Shown here: positions 1-9,225 of the stretch, piece by piece
Numbering within the stretch: the stretch's first letter is position 1
Layout: each line of letters opens with the position of its first letter
Source of the DNA: Hansschlegelia beijingensis
GTDB taxonomy: Bacteria > Pseudomonadota > Alphaproteobacteria > Rhizobiales > Methylopilaceae
DNA: 64,000 nt
Assembly (NCBI RefSeq): GCF_014196425.1
Contig: NZ_JACIDR010000001.1
Location: 248,001-312,000, forward strand
Direction: 5' to 3'
Translations under genes and position numbers: made by a program
Notes under the pieces: model-generated
Seen by the model: only the letters and a program-made list of their open reading frames with translations
The model's database searches: none
Told to the model about the DNA's origin: nothing

Positions 1-37
1 AACAGGGCCCCTGCGGGACCCGCATATCCTGAAAACG

Positions 38-69
38 ATCCCGGCTCTCCGCTTCGCTGCGGCCGGGAC
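38..69. repeat. Short palindromic intergenic element
   Basis: A 7-bp inverted repeat (TCCCGGC at 39-45, GCCGGGA at 62-68) encloses a 16-nt loop in the leader before the RND pump gene. Its form (TCCCGG, GC-rich centre, CCGGGA, then CGACGG) resembles small dispersed palindromes common between genes in Hyphomicrobiales. One copy in one window cannot prove that it is dispersed, and it could be only a local hairpin. Confidence 0.4.
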
Positions 70-97
70 GACGGCGCGCTCAACCCGGGAGCCGGCC

Positions 98-3000
98 ATG
101 AACATCTCGAAGTTCTTCATCGACCGGCCCGTCTTCGCAGGCGTGCTGTCGACCGTCATCTTCCTCGCCGGCCTGCTGTCGCTGCGCGTGCTGCCGATCT
201 CCGAATATCCGGACGTCGTGCCGCCGCAGATCGTGGTGCGCGCGACCTATCCGGGCGCGAGCCCGAAGGTCATCTCGGAAACCACCGCGACGCCGATCGA
301 AGAGCAGATCAACGGCGTCGAGGACATGCTCTACATGGCCAGCCAGGCGACCACCGACGGCGTGATGACGCTGACGGTGACGTTCGCGCTCGGGACGGAT
401 CCCGACAAGGCGCAGCAGCTTGTCCAGAACCGCGTCAGCCAGGCCGAGCCCCGGCTGCCCGCGGAGGTGAGGGCGCTCGGCGTCACGACGGTCAAATCAT
501 CGCCCGACCTGACCCTCGTGGTGCATCTGACCTCGCCGAACGGCCGCTACGACATGACGTATCTGCGCAATTACGCGGTGCTCAACGTCAAGGACCGGCT
601 GGCGCGCATTCCGGGCGTCGGGCAGGTCCAGCTGTTCGGCTCGGGCGACTATTCGATGCGCGTCTGGCTCGATCCGCAGAAGGTCGCGGAGAACGGGCTG
701 TCGGCCTCCGACGTCGTCAACGAGATCCGCGCCCAGAACGTGCAGGCGGCGGCCGGCGCCGTGGGCGGCTCGCCGACGCCTTCGGACGTCGACCTGCAGC
801 TCTCGCTGAACGCCCAGGGTCGGCTGCAGAGCGAGGAGGAGTTCGGCGACATCATCGTCAAGACGGGCGCGAACGGCGAGATCGTGCGGCTGCGCGACGT
901 CGCGCGCATCGAGATGGGCGCCGCCGACTACGCGCTGCGCTCGCTGCTCGACAACAAGTCCGCCGTCGCGGTGCCGATCTTCCAGGCGCCGGGCTCGAAC
1001 GCCATCGAGATCGCCGACCGGGTGCGCGCCGAGATGGAGGACATCAAGGCCAACATGCCGGACGGCGTGGACTACTCGATCGTCTACGACACCACGCAGT
1101 TCGTGCGCGCCTCGATCGAGGCCGTGATCCACACGCTGCTCGAGGCGGTGGCGCTGGTGGTGCTCGTGGTCGTGCTGTTCCTGCAGACCTGGCGGGCCTC
1201 GATCATCCCGCTGGTCGCCGTGCCGGTCTCGGTGATCGGCACCTTCGCGGTGATGCACCTGCTCGGCTTCTCGATCAACGCGCTCAGCCTGTTCGGGCTG
1301 GTGCTGGCGATCGGCATCGTGGTCGACGACGCGATCGTCGTGGTCGAGAACGTCGAGCGCAACATCGAGGATGGGCTGCAGCCGCGCGACGCCGCGCTCA
1401 AGGCGATGCAGGAAGTGTCGGGACCGATCATCGCGATCGCGCTGGTGCTGGTCGCCGTGTTCGTGCCGCTCGCCTTCATCAGCGGCCTGACCGGGCAGTT
1501 CTACCGCCAGTTCGCGCTGACGATCGCGATCTCGACCGTGATCTCGGCGATCAACTCGCTCACCCTGTCGCCGGCGCTCGCCGCGCTGCTGCTGAAGGGC
1601 CACGGCGCGCCGAAGGACCGGCTGACCCGCTTCCTGGACTTCACGCTCGGCTGGTTCTTCCGCGGCTTCAATCGCGCCTTCGGCTGGGGCGCGCGCACCT
1701 ATGGCCGCGGCGTCACCTTCGCGATCGGCCGCAAGGCGGTGATGCTCGCGCTCTACGTCGTCCTGCTCGGCGTCACCGGGCACCTGTTCCGCGTGATCCC
1801 CGGCGGCTTCGTGCCGGCGCAGGACAAGCAGTATCTGGTCGGCTTCGCGCAGCTCCCCGACGCCGCAACCCTCGACCGCACCGAGAACGTCATCCGCCGC
1901 ATGGGCGACATCGCGCTCAAGCAGCCCGGCGTGCAGAGCGCGGTGGCCTTCCCGGGCCTGTCGATCAACGGCTTCACCAACTCGTCCAACGCCGGCATCG
2001 TGTTCGTCACGCTGACGCCGTTCGAGGAGCGGCGCGACCCGTCGCTCAGCGCGGGCGCGATCGCCATGAACCTGAACCGGCAGTACGCCGGCATCCAGGA
2101 GGCGGTCATCGCCATGTTCCCGCCGCCGCCCGTCCAGGGGCTCGGCACGATCGGCGGCTTCAAGCTGGAGATCGAGGACAAGGCGGGCCTCGGCTACGAG
2201 GCGCTCGACCAGGCCACCAAGGCCTTCCTCGCCAAGGCGCAGACCGCGCCCGAGCTCGCCGGCCTGTTCTCGTCCTATCAGGTGAACGTGCCGCAGCTGT
2301 TCGCCGACATCGACCGCACCAAGGCGCGCCAGCTCGGCGTGCCGGTCACGGAAGTCTTCAACACGCTGCAGATCTATTTCGGCTCGCTGTACGTCAACGA
2401 TTTCAACAAGTTCGGACGGACCTACTCGGTCCGCGTCCAGGCCGACGCCAGCTATCGCGCGCGCGCCGAAGACGTCGGCTTCCTGAAGGTGAGGTCGAAC
2501 TCGGGCGACATGATCCCGCTGTCCGCGCTCATGACGGTCAGGTCGAGCGCGGGTCCCGAGCGCGCGATGCGCTACAACGGCTTCCTGTCCGCCGACATCA
2601 ATGGCGGCGCCGCGCCGGGCTTTTCGACCGGCCAGGCGCAGGCGGCCGTGACCAAGATCGCCGCCGAGACCCTGCCCAAGGGCTTCGCCTTCGAGTGGAC
2701 GGAGCTCACCTACCAGGAGTTCATCGCGGGCAATTCCGGGCTGATCGTCTTTCCCGTCGCGATCCTGCTCGTCTTCCTGGTGCTGGCCGCCCAGTACGAG
2801 AGCCTGACTCTGCCGATCGCGATCATCCTGATCGTGCCGATGGGCATTCTGGCGGCGCTGACCGGGGTCTGGCTGTCGGGCGGCGACAACAACGTCTTCA
2901 CCCAGATCGGCCTGATCGTGCTGGTCGGGCTATCGGCCAAGAACGCGATCCTGATCGTCGAGTTCGCGCGCGAGCTCGAGCTCTCGGGACGGACGCCGAT

Positions 3001-3319
3001 CCAGGCGGCGGTCGAGGCGAGCCGGTTGCGGCTGAGGCCGATCCTCATGACCTCGCTCGCCTTCATCATGGGCGTCCTGCCGCTCGTCACCTCGGTCGGG
3101 GCGGGCGCCGAGATGCGCGCCGCGATGGGCGTCGCGGTGTTCGCGGGCATGATCGGAGTGACGGCCTTCGGCCTGTTCCTGACGCCGGTGTTCTACGTCG
3201 TCATCCGCATGATGGCGGGCGGCCGCAAGCTGAAGGGCGCGGGCGGGCATGCGCCGCTCACCGGCGAGCACGAGCAGCCCGCCCCGGGCGCCGCCGGCGC
3301 CCCGCTGTCGATCGGTTAG
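98..3319 (+). CDS. RND multidrug efflux permease, MexF/AcrB-like (HAE1)
   Basis: Inner-membrane proton-driven pump subunit that normally works with a periplasmic adaptor and an outer-membrane channel. The 1073 residues are full length for HAE1 RND permeases. The N-terminus (MNISKFFIDRPVFAGVLS, then LPISEYPDVVPP) is typical, followed by the first transmembrane helix, the porter domain, the central helix block with the proton-relay aspartate pair in GIVVDDAIVVVENVER, and a repeated second half. The N-terminal third reads most like MexF/BpeF. The ATG follows GGGAG. No adaptor gene is visible; only 97 bases precede it. The substrate cannot be told from sequence. The convergent TetR gene downstream is a plausible but unproven local regulator. 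Confidence 0.95.
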   Translation: MNISKFFIDRPVFAGVLSTVIFLAGLLSLRVLPISEYPDVVPPQIVVRATYPGASPKVISETTATPIEEQINGVEDMLYMASQATTDGVMTLTVTFALGTDPDKAQQLVQNRVSQAEPRLPAEVRALGVTTVKSSPDLTLVVHLTSPNGRYDMTYLRNYAVLNVKDRLARIPGVGQVQLFGSGDYSMRVWLDPQKVAENGLSASDVVNEIRAQNVQAAAGAVGGSPTPSDVDLQLSLNAQGRLQSEEEFGDIIVKTGANGEIVRLRDVARIEMGAADYALRSLLDNKSAVAVPIFQAPGSNAIEIADRVRAEMEDIKANMPDGVDYSIVYDTTQFVRASIEAVIHTLLEAVALVVLVVVLFLQTWRASIIPLVAVPVSVIGTFAVMHLLGFSINALSLFGLVLAIGIVVDDAIVVVENVERNIEDGLQPRDAALKAMQEVSGPIIAIALVLVAVFVPLAFISGLTGQFYRQFALTIAISTVISAINSLTLSPALAALLLKGHGAPKDRLTRFLDFTLGWFFRGFNRAFGWGARTYGRGVTFAIGRKAVMLALYVVLLGVTGHLFRVIPGGFVPAQDKQYLVGFAQLPDAATLDRTENVIRRMGDIALKQPGVQSAVAFPGLSINGFTNSSNAGIVFVTLTPFEERRDPSLSAGAIAMNLNRQYAGIQEAVIAMFPPPPVQGLGTIGGFKLEIEDKAGLGYEALDQATKAFLAKAQTAPELAGLFSSYQVNVPQLFADIDRTKARQLGVPVTEVFNTLQIYFGSLYVNDFNKFGRTYSVRVQADASYRARAEDVGFLKVRSNSGDMIPLSALMTVRSSAGPERAMRYNGFLSADINGGAAPGFSTGQAQAAVTKIAAETLPKGFAFEWTELTYQEFIAGNSGLIVFPVAILLVFLVLAAQYESLTLPIAIILIVPMGILAALTGVWLSGGDNNVFTQIGLIVLVGLSAKNAILIVEFARELELSGRTPIQAAVEASRLRLRPILMTSLAFIMGVLPLVTSVGAGAEMRAAMGVAVFAGMIGVTAFGLFLTPVFYVVIRMMAGGRKLKGAGGHAPLTGEHEQPAPGAAGAPLSIG

Positions 3320-3368
3320 GGCCTCGCGAGGCGAAAGCGTCCCCACGCGCTCGCCAGGCCTTGACGGT

Positions 3369-3398
3369 GGCGGCCGCCGAAGAAATTCGGCGGCCGCC
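3369..3398 (+). terminator. Hairpin terminator after RND gene
   Basis: A perfect 13-bp stem (GGCGGCCGCCGAA with TTCGGCGGCCGCC) closes a GAAA tetraloop, 50 bases after the pump stop codon and before the convergent TetR gene. A weak T tract (GGTTTT) follows about 11 bases later, so it is a strong hairpin but not a textbook rho-independent terminator. Confidence 0.6.
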
Positions 3399-3449
3399 GA
3401 CCTGTCTGGTTTTCGGCAGGAGAGGGGGAGCGCCGAGACCCTGAAGGGT

Positions 3450-4058
3450 TCAGGCCACCTCGGCGGCGCGGTCGGCGCGGACCGGCAGCGCCCGGAGCGC
3501 AAGGTCGGCGACGCGCTCCAGTTCGCAGCGGCTCGCGCCGGAGGCGGCCTTCACCGCCATGCCGAGGCCGACCGACATCACGTAGCGCGCCCAGTCGGCC
3601 GGGTCCTCGCCGGGCGGAAGCTCGCCCTCGGCGGCGGCGCGCTCCAGCCGCTCGCGCAACGTCTCCTCGCTCAGCGAGCGTCGGGCGATGAGTTCCTGCC
3701 GGATCGTGTCGCTGCCTTCGCCGCCGCACACCGCGCTGTTGACGCCGAGGCAGCCGGGGGGGTGCATCGGGTCGGTCAGCACGTCGGCGTAGCCCTTGAG
3801 CAGCTTCTCGATGGTGGAACGCACGCTGGGCTCCGCGAGCGCATGCGCCACGAAGCACATGTGGTTCTGCTCGTAGCGGTCGAGCACCTTGCGGAACAGC
3901 TCTTCCTTGTTGCCGTAGGTGGCGTAGAGGCTGGGCCGCGTGATGCCCATCGCCTCGGTCAGCTCGGTGAGCGACGCGCCCTCATAACCGTGCCGCCAGA
4001 ACACCTGGAGCGCAGCGCACAACGCCTCGTCGACGTCGAATTCCTTGGGCCTGCCCAT
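3450..4058 (-). CDS. TetR/AcrR family transcriptional regulator
   Basis: DNA-binding repressor of 202 residues, a normal TetR length. Residues 1-60 form the helix-turn-helix domain (MGRPKEFDVDEALCAALQVF, then GYEGASLTELTEAMGITRPSLYATYGNKEELF). The C-terminal ligand domain has no recognisable ligand signature. It converges on the RND pump gene, so it may regulate that pump, though the pump promoter lies outside the window. Its own promoter carries a perfect inverted repeat at 4087-4113, which suggests autoregulation. Confidence 0.9.
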   Translation of the reverse strand: MGRPKEFDVDEALCAALQVFWRHGYEGASLTELTEAMGITRPSLYATYGNKEELFRKVLDRYEQNHMCFVAHALAEPSVRSTIEKLLKGYADVLTDPMHPPGCLGVNSAVCGGEGSDTIRQELIARRSLSEETLRERLERAAAEGELPPGEDPADWARYVMSVGLGMAVKAASGASRCELERVADLALRALPVRADRAAEVA

Positions 4059-4086
4059 GGTGGCGACTGATCCGTCCGAGTTCTGT

Positions 4087-4122
4087 ACCGACCGATATAG
4101 TGTTACGGTCGGTCTGTGTCGA
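4087..4122 (-). promoter_or_regulatory. TetR gene promoter with overlapping operator
   Basis: On the minus strand a -35 like TCGACA (4117-4122) and a -10 like TATATC (4094-4099) are 17 bp apart. Between and across them lies a perfect inverted repeat, ACCGACCG (4087-4094) and CGGTCGGT (4106-4113), with an 11-bp spacer. The transcript would begin shortly before the TetR start at 4058. The position between the promoter elements is typical of TetR self-repression. The -35 lies in the end of the upstream kinase gene. Confidence 0.65.
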
Positions 4123-6088
4123 GGTTGTGGTCGGGGTGCGCCGCAGGGGTGCGGTTCGACATGGCGGCCGCGATCACCTGGACGATCTCGCCCTGCGCGA
4201 AAGGCTTCGCAAGCTTCGGCAGCGAGATGTCGAGGTTCTCCGAAAGCTCCGCATAGCCGGAGGTGAGGATGATCGGCAGGTCCGGCCGCTCGACGCGGAT
4301 CGCGCGGGCGAGCTCGACGCCTGTCATCTGCGGCATCGCGTGGTCGGTGATCACGAAGTCGATGGTGGGCTCGCGCCGCAGGGTCGCGAGCGCCTCGTCG
4401 CCGGACGCCGCCGGGAACACGGTGAAGCCCAGATCCTCCAGCATCGCGGTCGTGTTCACCAGCACCAGCGGGTCGTCGTCGACGGCGAGCGCCACGAAGC
4501 GGTGCAGGTCGTCGCTCGAATGCGCGGCATCCCTGCGCGCCGCGTACGCCCCCGCCAGCGCCGGCGTTTCGGAGACCGGCATCCAGAGTTCGACCGTGGT
4601 CCCTTCGCCCGGCCGGCTCCTGAGCGTCATGCGGCCGCCAAGCTGCTCCATCGTGCCGTGCACCATGGAGAGGCCGAGGCCGGTGCCTTTCCCGACGCCC
4701 TTGGTGGTGAAGAAAGGCTCCACCGCCCGGGCCACGGTGGCCTCGTCCATGCCCACGCCGGTGTCGGAGACCGCAAGGCGCACATATCTGCCGGGCTTCA
4801 GGCCGTCGGGGGCGTCGGCGATCTCAACGGGCTGCGCCTCGATCACGATCGCTCCGCCGTCCGGCATCGCGTCGCGCGCGTTCACGACGAGGTTGAGCAA
4901 TGTGAGCTCGAGCTGGTTGGCGTCCGCCTGCACGGCGTCGAGGGCGCCGGGGAAGCGCGTCTCGAGCGTCACCGTCGGGCCGAGCGAACGCATCAGCAGA
5001 TCCATCATGCTGCGGACGAGCTCGGGAACGTCGACGGCGGTCAGCGTCAGCTCCTGCCGCCGCGCGAAAGCCAGCATGCGCTGCGTCAGCGAGGCGCCGC
5101 GGCGGGCGCCCTGCAGGGCGTTCTCGATCAGACGGCTGGCGCGCGGATCGGAAGGCACGTGTTTGCGCAGCATCTCCAGGCTGCCGATGATCACCATCAG
5201 CAGGTTGTTGAAGTCGTGCGCGACCCCGCCGGTCAGCTGGCCGATCGCCTCCATCTTCTGCGCCTGGAAGAACGCCTCGCGCACCTTCTCCAGCTCGCGC
5301 TGCGCCTCGCGGCGCTCGGTGATGTCGCGGGTGACCTTGGCGAAGCCGATGAGCTTGCCGGCGTCGTCGCGGATGGCGTCGATGACGATGTTGGCCCAGA
5401 AGCGGGTGCCGTCCTTGCGGACGCGCCAGCCTTCCTTCTCGAACCGGCCCTCCCGCGCCGCGATGCCGAGCCCGCGGGCGGGCTCTCCGGCGGCGGCGTC
5501 TTCCTCCGTGTAGAAGCGCGAGAAATGCTGGCCGATGATCTCGTCGGGCCGGTAGCCCTTGATGCGCTGGGCGCCAGCGTTCCAGCTCGCGATCCGCCCT
5601 TCGGCGTCCAGCATGTAGATCGCGTAGTCGGTGACGCTCTGCACCAGAAGCCGGAACTGCTCCTCGCTGCGCTCCAGCACGGCCGCCGCCTGAAGGCGTT
5701 CGCTGAGGTCGCGGGTGATCTTGGCGAAGCCGATCAGCTCGCCCGCCTCGTCCCGGACGGGGTCGATGACGACATGCGCCCAGAACCGCCCGCCGTCCTT
5801 GCGGACGCGCCAGCCTTCGGCCTCGAAGCGGCCCTCGCGCGCCGCCATCTCCAGGGCGCGCTCCGGTCCGCCCGCCTGGCGGTCCTCGTCGGTGTAGAAC
5901 AGGGAGAAGTGCTTGCCGAGGATCTCGCCCGGAGCGTAGCCTTTGATCCGCGCGGCGCCCGAATTCCAGCTGGAGACGTAGCCGTCCCGGTCGACCATGT
6001 AGATCGCGTAGTCGGTCACCGCCTCGACCAGCAGCCGGTAGCGCTTCTCCTCAGCCTGTGCTTCGCCAACCCGCTCGTGATGCGCCAT
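4103..6088 (-). CDS. PAS-PAS hybrid sensor histidine kinase with receiver domain
   Basis: Two-component hybrid kinase, 661 residues, with no membrane segment, so probably cytoplasmic. Two very similar PAS domains (about residues 20-130 and 145-260, both with VTDYAIYM...SWN.GA.RIKGY) indicate an internal duplication. A HWE/HisKA-like dimerisation helix follows with phospho-acceptor His291 in GGVAHDFNNLL, then a HATPase_c domain (NLVVNARDAMPDGG, DTGVGMD, GKGTGLGLSMVHG) and a C-terminal receiver with Asp582 in VITDHAMP. No separate response regulator is adjacent, so the output is unknown. The PAS domains could bind haem, flavin or a small ligand; nothing in the sequence decides which. Confidence 0.92.
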   Translation of the reverse strand: MAHHERVGEAQAEEKRYRLLVEAVTDYAIYMVDRDGYVSSWNSGAARIKGYAPGEILGKHFSLFYTDEDRQAGGPERALEMAAREGRFEAEGWRVRKDGGRFWAHVVIDPVRDEAGELIGFAKITRDLSERLQAAAVLERSEEQFRLLVQSVTDYAIYMLDAEGRIASWNAGAQRIKGYRPDEIIGQHFSRFYTEEDAAAGEPARGLGIAAREGRFEKEGWRVRKDGTRFWANIVIDAIRDDAGKLIGFAKVTRDITERREAQRELEKVREAFFQAQKMEAIGQLTGGVAHDFNNLLMVIIGSLEMLRKHVPSDPRASRLIENALQGARRGASLTQRMLAFARRQELTLTAVDVPELVRSMMDLLMRSLGPTVTLETRFPGALDAVQADANQLELTLLNLVVNARDAMPDGGAIVIEAQPVEIADAPDGLKPGRYVRLAVSDTGVGMDEATVARAVEPFFTTKGVGKGTGLGLSMVHGTMEQLGGRMTLRSRPGEGTTVELWMPVSETPALAGAYAARRDAAHSSDDLHRFVALAVDDDPLVLVNTTAMLEDLGFTVFPAASGDEALATLRREPTIDFVITDHAMPQMTGVELARAIRVERPDLPIILTSGYAELSENLDISLPKLAKPFAQGEIVQVIAAAMSNRTPAAHPDHNLDTDRP

Positions 6089-6195
6089 TACGTTCCTTCA
6101 CGGGATCGCTCCCGCGTCCCCGCCGTTCATCCGCCCCCCTGCGCGAAGTTGCAAGGAGCTTATGAGCGCAGAGGCCCGGCTTCAGCGCCGGGCGG

Positions 6196-6969
6196 TCATT
6201 TCTCCACGAAGGCCTTCTCGATCACGAAGTGGCCGGCCTCGCCGTGGTTGCCCTCCTGGTAGCCGCCCTCGATCAGCAGCGCGCGCGTGTCGCGGATCAT
6301 CTCGGGGCTGCCGCACAGCATGAAGCGGTCGCGCTCCTTCGACATCATCGGCAGCCCGACATCGGAGAACAGCCGGCCCGAGCGCATCAGGTCGGTGATC
6401 CGCCCGGTGTTGCGGAACGGCTCGCGGGTCACGGTCGGGTAGTACACCAGCCCCGCCGAGATCATCTCGCCGAGATGCTCGTCCTGCGGCAGCCCCTGCG
6501 TGATCGTGTCCCCATAGGCGAGCTCGGCCACCTGCCGCACGCCGTGCACCAGGACGACCTTCTCGAACCGCTCATAGGTCTCGGGGTCCTTGATGATCGA
6601 CAGGAAGGGCGCGAGCCCCGTGCCGGTGCCGAGCAGGTAGAGGTTCTGGCCCGCCATCAGATTGTCCAGCACCAGCGTGCCGGTCGGCTTCTTGCCGATC
6701 AGGATCGGGTCGCCGACCTTCAGGTGCTGCAGACGCGACGTCAGCGGCCCGTCCGGAACCTTGATCGAGAAGAACTCGAGCTCCTCGTCATAGTTCGCGC
6801 TCACCACCGAATAGGCCCGCGTCAGCGGACGGCCCTCGACCTCGAGCCCGATCATCGTGAACTCGCCATTGCGGAAGCGGAACGACGGGTCGCGCGTCGT
6901 GCGGAACGAAAACAGCGTCTCCGTCCAGTGATGCACATGCGTCACGCGCTCTTCCAGATACTTGCTCAT
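6196..6969 (-). CDS. fpr: Ferredoxin--NADP(+) reductase
   Basis: FAD flavoenzyme of 257 residues, moving electrons between NADPH and ferredoxin or flavodoxin. It has the FAD-binding motif RAYSVVSANYDEELEFFSIK, the nucleotide-binding LLGTGTGLAPFLSI and the C-terminal HFVIEKAFVEK typical of bacterial subclass-I Fpr. The start at 6969 (MSKYLEERVTHVHHWTETLF) matches the family N-terminus. An open extension of 54 codons upstream has no such similarity and is left out. The gene stands alone between two signalling genes. Fpr often serves oxidative-stress or Fe-S assembly roles. Confidence 0.93.
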   Translation of the reverse strand: MSKYLEERVTHVHHWTETLFSFRTTRDPSFRFRNGEFTMIGLEVEGRPLTRAYSVVSANYDEELEFFSIKVPDGPLTSRLQHLKVGDPILIGKKPTGTLVLDNLMAGQNLYLLGTGTGLAPFLSIIKDPETYERFEKVVLVHGVRQVAELAYGDTITQGLPQDEHLGEMISAGLVYYPTVTREPFRNTGRITDLMRSGRLFSDVGLPMMSKERDRFMLCGSPEMIRDTRALLIEGGYQEGNHGEAGHFVIEKAFVEK

Positions 6970-7171
6970 CGTCCCGTCTTTCCCGAAGAGGCCGCTCCGC
7001 CCCGCAACCGGCAGGGCCCGGGCGAGGCCGTCCCGCTCGACGCGGGCTGAGCCGTCGCGGCAACCTCCACCTGTCTGCGCTCGAGGGGATTTTGCGGGAC
7101 CGACATAAGCGATCCGGGCGTGGATTTCCACCGTCCCCGGGGGCCTTTGGGGCCACGCTGGCGAAGACCGC

Positions 7172-9007
7172 CTATGCGGCAGGCTGGGCGCTCGCCGGGG
7201 CCGCGGCGTTGGTCCGCTGGGCGGTCGCCTTCAGGATCGCCGTGACCGTCTCGAAGTCCGCCGGCCGCGCGAAATGATAGCCCTGCGCCAGCCGGCATCC
7301 CATGGCGGTGAGCTGTTTCGCCTGCAGCGGGGTCTCCACGCCCTCCGCCACGATCTTCATTCCGAGCTTGCGCGCGATCTCGACCAGTCCCTCGACCACC
7401 GCCGCGCTCGCCGATCCGGACCTCAGGTCAGAGACGAAGGACCGGTCGATCTTGATCACGTCGACCGGGAAGGTGACCAGATGGGTGAGGGAGGCGTAGC
7501 CTGTCCCGAAGTCGTCCAGCGCAACCAGGAGGCCGCGCGCGCGCAGCCCCTTCACGGCCTGGGCGACGGTCTGGTCGCTGTCGCCCATATAGACGGACTC
7601 CGTCACCTCCAGGATGACGTGCCTGAGCGGCACGCCGAAGCGCTCGAACGTGGTGGCGATGCGTTGCTCCAGGTCGCCGCGCTGGAAGTCGCCGGTGGTG
7701 ACGTTGATCCCGACATGCTGGAACGGGATGCCGGCGTTCAGCCATGCGCGCACGTCGCGGGCGACCGCCTCCAGCATCCGCTCGGTGAGGCGAGCCGCCG
7801 CCGTCGGATCCGACATCGCCTGATGGAACCGGGCCGCCGGCAGGATCTCGCCCTCCGGGGTGCGGATACGGCAGAGCGCCTCGAGGCCGACGGTCTCGCC
7901 CGTGGCGAGGCCGACGATCGGCTGGTAGTGCGCCTGGAGCCGGTTCTCGTCGAGCGCCGAGGTGAGCTCATGGATCGCGCGGAAGCGCTGGGTGATGGTG
8001 GTGCTCAGGTCCGGGCGGTAGCGCAGATAGCCGCCGCGCGCCTTCTCCTTCGCGTCGTAGAGCGCGAAGTCGGCGTTCTGCCGGAGAGCGTCCACCGTCG
8101 AGCCGTCCCGGTCGAAGACCGCCGCGCCGAGGGTGACGGTCGGTTGCAGCGCGCGGCCGCGGCAGATCGCCGGCAGCTTCATCGCCTGCAGGATCTCGTG
8201 GGCGATCTCCTCGATCCGAAGATCGGCGTCAGGCCCGCTATAGATCGCCGCGAACTCGTCGCCGCCCAGCCGATAGCCCACTCCGGGCCCCACGCTGCGC
8301 GCGATCCTTGCGCCGACTTCCCGGATCAGATCGTCGCCGCCAGCGTGGCCCAGGGTGTCGTTGACGATCTTGAGGCGGTCCACATCGATCAGGAGCAGGC
8401 CGAACGAGTTGGTCTCCGCGAGCTCCGCCTGCTGGAGCGCGAGGTTGAAGCTCACTCTGTTGGCCAGCCCCGTCAGGCTGTCGAAGTAAGCAAGCCTGCG
8501 GTTGACGAGTTCTGCTTCATGCCGCTCCAGCGCGATGGCGCAGAGATTGACGCAGGCCTCGACGATCCGTCGCTCCATCGCGTCGGGCCCGCGCGGCAGG
8601 CGGTAGTAGAACGCGAAGGTCCCGACGACCCGGCCGGTATTCCCGAAGATCGGCGTCGACCAGCACGCGACCAGCCCGAGCGGAAGCACCAGGTCGCGAT
8701 AGTTCTCCCAGAGCGGGTCGGTGCGGATGTCGGTGACCGTGACCGGGGCCTTGAGGAAGGCGGCGGTCCCGCAGGAGCCGACTTGCGGCCCGATCTTCAG
8801 GCCGTCGAGCGCGTCCGAATAGGCCTGCGGCAGACTTGGCCCGGCGAGCGGATGGATCGCGCCCTCACAGTCGACCGTAAGCACGGAGCAGATGCAGCCC
8901 GGCGCGAGGATTTCGGCCTCGGTGCAGATGCGTTCCGCGGTCCGCGCCAGAGGCGCTCCGCGAGCGACCATCTCCAAGACCACATTCTGAAGCTGTACGA
9001 TCAACAT
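7172..9007 (-). CDS. GAF-GGDEF-EAL cyclic-di-GMP signalling protein
   Basis: 611-residue soluble protein predicted to make and/or degrade c-di-GMP. The N-terminal GAF domain (about 1-165; VGSCGTAAF, then DPLWENYRDLVLPLGLVACWSTPI) is of the sensory type. The GGDEF domain (about 170-335) has an intact GGDEFAAI active site. The EAL domain (about 345-600) keeps GLEALCRIRTPEG, the NVT and the DDFGTGYASL loop, so it is likely an active phosphodiesterase. The direction of net activity cannot be told. The ATG at 9007 is the only start that keeps the whole GAF domain. Confidence 0.93.
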   Translation of the reverse strand: MLIVQLQNVVLEMVARGAPLARTAERICTEAEILAPGCICSVLTVDCEGAIHPLAGPSLPQAYSDALDGLKIGPQVGSCGTAAFLKAPVTVTDIRTDPLWENYRDLVLPLGLVACWSTPIFGNTGRVVGTFAFYYRLPRGPDAMERRIVEACVNLCAIALERHEAELVNRRLAYFDSLTGLANRVSFNLALQQAELAETNSFGLLLIDVDRLKIVNDTLGHAGGDDLIREVGARIARSVGPGVGYRLGGDEFAAIYSGPDADLRIEEIAHEILQAMKLPAICRGRALQPTVTLGAAVFDRDGSTVDALRQNADFALYDAKEKARGGYLRYRPDLSTTITQRFRAIHELTSALDENRLQAHYQPIVGLATGETVGLEALCRIRTPEGEILPAARFHQAMSDPTAAARLTERMLEAVARDVRAWLNAGIPFQHVGINVTTGDFQRGDLEQRIATTFERFGVPLRHVILEVTESVYMGDSDQTVAQAVKGLRARGLLVALDDFGTGYASLTHLVTFPVDVIKIDRSFVSDLRSGSASAAVVEGLVEIARKLGMKIVAEGVETPLQAKQLTAMGCRLAQGYHFARPADFETVTAILKATAQRTNAAAPASAQPAA

Positions 9008-9184
9008 GCGCTTCGTCGCCGCCCCCGCAGCGTCGTTCTACGCTGCGCCACCTGAACCGCAGGTGCATCTCATGCGAGCAATTTTAGACGAATGCGACTT
9101 CGCGGATCGCCGCGGCCGATCGGGGGCCTCCGGCGTCGTGGCTTCGCGCCCGAGCAACGGCGGGCGCCCGTCAGTGCGCCGAAT

Positions 9185-9207
9185 GGCGGGGAGCAGGGCT
9201 CCCCGCC
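9185..9207 (-). terminator. Hairpin downstream of mucR-like gene
   Basis: A perfect 10-bp stem (GGCGGGGAGC with GCTCCCCGCC) closes a 3-nt loop just after the stop of the MucR-like gene. No T tract follows on the minus strand, so it is a probable mRNA 3' end rather than a canonical intrinsic terminator. Confidence 0.5.
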
Positions 9208-9225
9208 TCAGCTCTCTTCAGGTCT

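Noticed and set aside
497-1783. Long minus-strand open frame (428 codons) inside the RND pump gene
   Set aside because: The translation is Arg/His/Asp-rich and low in hydrophobic residues, as expected for the antisense of GC-rich coding DNA; the plus-strand RND reading is unambiguous.
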